From positions 1-6,904 of the forward strand of contig JAOAPG010000078.1 in the NCBI GenBank assembly GCA_025462785.1: DNA of 6,904 nucleotides. The letters are read 5' to 3'. Made by a program: the position numbers and the translations under genes. The notes under the pieces were generated by a model. The model ran no database searches. It saw nothing but the letters and a program-made list of their open reading frames with translations, and was not told where the DNA came from. Below are positions 5,935 to 6,904 of this stretch, in pieces (position 1 is the first letter of the stretch; every line of letters starts with the position of its first letter). Source of the stretch: Acidobacteriaceae bacterium. Its GTDB lineage: Bacteria > Acidobacteriota > Terriglobia > Terriglobales > Acidobacteriaceae.

Positions 5935-6351
5935 ATGATTAGTGTTCTAATTGTTATTTCAAAGGGTGGCGAACCAGCGGGAGATACAGCATCAGACCTT
6001 GCGAATCGCGTAGAGGGGCGATTCGGGATTCTTCCAAATTTTTCCCGTCTCGCGCCTGAGACTCCCGAGATCATTGAGAAACTGTGGGGCTTCGCACAAG
6101 CTGCCTACCTCGACAATCCCCTACCGTCCGTGTTTAAGGAGCGTCTTTTCGTCCACCTGTCGCGCTTTTGCGCAGTCCGCTACTGCGTTGCGCGTCATGT
6201 TGGCTTCTTGGTGGGACTTGGCCGTCCCGCTGGCGATCCGTCTGTGCGTACGCAAAGTGTTACAGACGTTGTTAGACTCGTTCGACGGCCTTTTCCACGC
6301 GGAAAAGAACTTCAGTCTACAACCCATCTCATAAATGCCTCGAGTCCCTGA
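5935..6351 (+). pseudogene. N-terminal remnant of a PAS/histidine-kinase-type protein
   Basis: The frame encodes RFGILPNFSRLAPETPEIIEKLWGFAQAAYLDNPLPS followed by KERLFVHLSRFCAVRYCVARHVGFLVGLGRPAGD. I recognise this Cys/His-rich segment as the N-terminal region of certain long PAS-domain sensor kinases of soil bacteria. It stops at a TGA (6349-6351) soon after RRPFPRGKEL, where relatives continue for hundreds of residues into PAS and kinase domains. Nothing kinase-like follows in any frame. The start is unclear: ATG at 5935 has no good ribosome-binding site, and an upstream in-frame start at 5881 would lie inside the tacA promoter. The piece is most likely a truncated relic; a stand-alone version of this domain cannot be ruled out. 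Confidence 0.6.
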
Positions 6352-6580
6352 AGCCTAGTTCTGACCGTCTCGCTTTTGTGGTTCAACTTCCGGATTGCTC
6401 GTGACTCGAGAGCAACGCGGTAGTGTTGAGCTTGTACGAAGTTCAAATGAGTGCATTGGCGATTTTGAGTCAACCGAGGAACCGTTCTGTTGTCCAGATT
6501 TCAGAGTGGGGACCTGGGCACTTTGCATCGATCCGCCGTTTGCCAAATTGATTCCGGGTAGCGGGTTTGCTAAGGTCGTC

Positions 6581-6610
6581 GTCATGTCCGAGCGTGTCAT
6601 GTCCGAACGT
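6581..6610 (+). repeat. 15-bp tandem duplication spanning the start of the sigma-factor gene
   Basis: GTCATGTCCGAGCGT is followed directly by GTCATGTCCGAACGT, with one mismatch. Each unit carries an ATG in the sigma-factor frame (6584 and 6599), so the gene has two equivalent starts that both give MSER. Confidence 0.85.
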
Positions 6611-6904
6611 TCCACCGAGCAGATACGAGAATTGCTCGACTCCCTTTATCGCGTGGATTCGGGACGAATCCTAGCAACTCTGATCCGCTTGCTCGGTGAT
6701 CTTGATCTCGCTGAGGAGGCGATGCACGAAGCCTTTGCGGCTGCGCTGAGCCTGTGGCCGAGCAGTGGAGTACCCGGCAACCCGCGACCATGGTTGATTT
6801 CGACGGCCCGATTCAAAGCCATTGATACTCTGCGTCGGCGGGCAAGATTTGATGCGTCTCAAGACGAGCTCGTGCGATATCTCGAAGCGCAATGGAATTC
6901 GCCG
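6584..6904 (+). CDS. ECF-type RNA polymerase sigma factor, N-terminal part (cut by window edge)
   Basis: The gene runs off the right edge after 107 codons from ATG 6584, or 102 from ATG 6599. Counting from 6599, RILATLIRLLGDLDLAEEAMHEAFAAALSLWP (about 23-54) is sigma region 2 (2.1-2.2), and NPRPWLISTARFKAIDTLRRR (about 61-81) covers regions 2.3-2.4, which melt and bind the -10. The RLLGDLDLAEEA and WLISTARFKAIDTLRR wording fits the large ECF sigma factors with a C-terminal extension that often pair with YCII/DGPF or PhnB-like genes (ECF42-like); that subgroup call is inference since the diagnostic C-terminus is outside. No strong ribosome-binding site is visible before either ATG. The frame is open upstream back to about 6364, without a recognised domain. 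Confidence 0.85.
   Translation, partial: MSERVMSERSTEQIRELLDSLYRVDSGRILATLIRLLGDLDLAEEAMHEAFAAALSLWPSSGVPGNPRPWLISTARFKAIDTLRRRARFDASQDELVRYLEAQWNSP

Noticed and set aside
6355..6615. Minus-strand frame of 86 codons
   Set aside because: It overlaps the sigma-factor start, its MERSDMTRSDMT opening is only the reverse of the 15-bp tandem repeat, and it shows no domain.

Overview
The window is about 6.9 kb of bacterial chromosome. The protein set suggests a soil-type Acidobacteriota: a Tat-exported metallophosphoesterase, a DUF2231 membrane protein, a small LVIVD-type beta-propeller protein, a di-heme DUF1111 cytochrome, a TacA/TacT toxin-antitoxin pair and an ECF sigma factor. This placement rests on recalled family similarity, not on a search.

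Left part (1-4065): genes for envelope and redox proteins. On the minus strand lie the 5' end of a Tat-signal metallophosphoesterase (1-265), a four-helix DUF2231 protein (790-1239) and a secreted LVIVD-like protein (1338-1922, GTG start). On the plus strand lies a secreted di-heme oxidoreductase (2709-4013) ending in a clear intrinsic terminator. The most striking feature is a 28-bp element with an ECF-type promoter layout, GGAAT, 17 nt, GTTA. It occurs four times at identical spacing: before the metallophosphoesterase, before the LVIVD gene, before an unrecognised 127-codon frame, and on the opposite strand before the di-heme gene. This suggests that these envelope genes form one extracytoplasmic-stress or redox regulon. 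DUF2231 has no such element and may be co-transcribed with the LVIVD gene.

Middle part (4066-5021): a small coiled-coil protein (4210-4407), then a decayed, frameshifted PhnB-like VOC gene (about 4430-4700), then about 320 bp in which I see nothing.

Right part (5022-6904): a minus-strand tacA-tacT operon with ATGA coupling. Its sigma70 promoter (TTTACA, 17 nt, TATATT) is overlapped by an 11-bp-arm inverted repeat that looks like the antitoxin operator. Diverging from it is the N-terminal remnant of a PAS/histidine-kinase-type protein, ended by a stop. The 5' part of an ECF sigma factor runs off the right edge, with a 15-bp tandem duplication at its start codon.

Overall: a probable co-regulated periplasmic redox module on the left, then a patch of gene remnants, a toxin-antitoxin system and a sigma factor.
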